A stretch of DNA of 64,000 nucleotides. Origin: an uncultured Bacteroides sp. (GTDB lineage: Bacteria > Bacteroidota > Bacteroidia > Bacteroidales > Bacteroidaceae). Shown here in pieces: positions 63,665 to 64,000 of this stretch. Within the stretch, counting starts at the first letter, position 1; the number at the start of each line of letters is the position of its first letter. The stretch lies in the NCBI RefSeq assembly GCF_910578895.1, contig NZ_CAJTSC010000007.1:22026-86025 (forward strand), given 5' to 3'. The notes beneath the pieces were generated by a model, which did no database searches, was not told the origin of the DNA, and saw only the letters and a program-made list of their open reading frames with translations. The position numbers and the translations under genes were made by a program.

Positions 63665-63688
63665 AAGGGCAGCTTCACAGCTCCCCTT
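63665..63688. terminator. bidirectional hairpin with T-runs
   Basis: AAGGGCAGCT (63665-63674) pairs with AGCTCCCCTT (63679-63688) with one C-C mismatch and a TCAC loop. It is followed by TTTTTTT on the plus strand and by TTTTTT on the minus strand. It could end a minus-strand gene beyond the edge or attenuate a plus-strand transcript. Confidence 0.65.
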
Positions 63689-63713
63689 AATTTTTTTAAC
63701 CTAAACCTTAACT

Positions 63714-63779
63714 ATGAAAAAATCTAATGTTTCTTTCATTTCACAAAAATGGAGAATTCTTCCAAGAATGCCAAATTAA
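63714..63779 (+). CDS. possible 21-residue leader peptide
   Basis: An ATG at 63714 follows TTTTTTTAACCTAAACC and opens MKKSNVSFISQKWRILPRM, ending after 21 residues. It lies directly behind the hairpin at 63665-63688. Nothing proves translation; the hairpin-then-small-ORF layout resembles an attenuator leader for a gene beyond the right edge. Confidence 0.3.
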   Translation: MKKSNVSFISQKWRILPRMPN

Positions 63780-63852
63780 CACTTGAAAAATGTTCATATA
63801 CTTAACATTAATTAGCAGATTAACAGAAATATATCGAATAAAGAGGAGGAGA

Positions 63853-63878
63853 GCAGGACTTTTTCATTTACAGAAGTT
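63853..63878 (+). repeat. short remnant of the repeat end at the right edge
   Basis: GCAGGACTTTTTCATTTACA then GAAGTT corresponds to the GCACGGCTTTTTCATTTA(C/T)AGGAGTT end of elements A to C. Confidence 0.5.
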
Positions 63879-64000
63879 AGAGAGATTTATTTAACGTGAA
63901 TTGGATATAAAGACTAAAATGATTCGTTTGTAAATTAGAAATATAGCGATAAAAACATTAATCGCACTCACGTTAAACTATTTAATATTAAAGATTATCC

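Larger units (their letters stand above)
63591..64000. other. right-edge intergenic region
   Basis: It holds the CoA-transferase operon promoter, a bidirectional hairpin, a possible 21-codon leader ORF, a remnant of the repeat end (63853-63878) and a 10-bp inverted repeat, TTTAACGTGA (63890-63899) with TCACGTTAAA (63968-63977). No larger gene is visible before the edge. Confidence 0.55.

Overview
The window is a piece of a Bacteroides chromosome (Bacteroidota, gut type; the exact species cannot be fixed from this sequence alone). The evidence is two SusC/SusD pairs, many SPII lipoproteins, BACON, DUF4861, DUF4843, DUF4458 and DUF2723 families, -7 boxes of the TAnnTTTG type in front of many genes, and roughly even base composition with dense coding on both strands. 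No insertion sequence, prophage, rRNA operon or CRISPR array was seen.

Layout. Positions 1-5344: the tail of a 6-bladed beta-propeller protein, a dispersed repeat, a DUF2723 membrane protein and a NodB-type deacetylase. Positions 5495-8551 (minus): DUF4861 lipoprotein, kduD and kduI, the 5-keto-4-deoxyuronate pathway. Positions 8911-15466 (minus): housekeeping block of tRNA-Gln, tyrS, a TatD hydrolase, yidD, rnpA, hemD, DUF4271, a LOG protein and metK; metK has a SAM-II-like riboswitch in its leader. Position 15777 (plus): a secreted EEP-family phosphatase/nuclease.

Positions 16877-32661 (minus) form a polysaccharide utilization locus: a 1008-aa F5/8-GH-A-DNRLRE enzyme, SusC, SusD, a double BACON/Lcl-type lipoprotein, an agarase-like GH-A enzyme, a GH88-DUF2264 (GH154-type) fusion and a GH43-like enzyme with F5/8 and Fn3 domains. 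The GH88 domain and the nearby kduI/kduD point to a uronic-acid-containing glycan, but no polysaccharide lyase, sulfatase or regulator lies in the locus, so the substrate is open.

Positions 34287-49882 (minus) form a second SusC/SusD operon that looks peptide-directed: SusC, SusD, DUF4843, an AT-rich lipoprotein of unknown function, two large LRR lipoproteins, an S8 (subtilisin) protease, a DUF1573 protein and a small lipocalin-like lipoprotein. Its composition recalls the B. thetaiotaomicron BT2261-BT2264 peptide importer.

Positions 50334-64000: a secreted or anchored NUC1 nuclease with a SulP transporter, rubrerythrin, a four-gene membrane cluster (TM2, DUF2752, DUF4870-like, M48 peptidase) with overlapping start and stop codons, nadB, a PH-domain protein, a dihydrolipoyl dehydrogenase, PBP4-type dacB, and an acetyl-CoA hydrolase/succinate CoA-transferase with a small partner gene.

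The least explained material is non-coding. Two diverged copies of a ~345-bp dispersed element (715-1062 plus, 32931-33275 minus) each end in four 22-bp palindromic units with conserved TTCCC/GGGAA arms and variable centres. A related ~205-bp element sits as an inverted pair on both sides of rubrerythrin. Short remnants of the same end sequence occur near 59980 and 63853.
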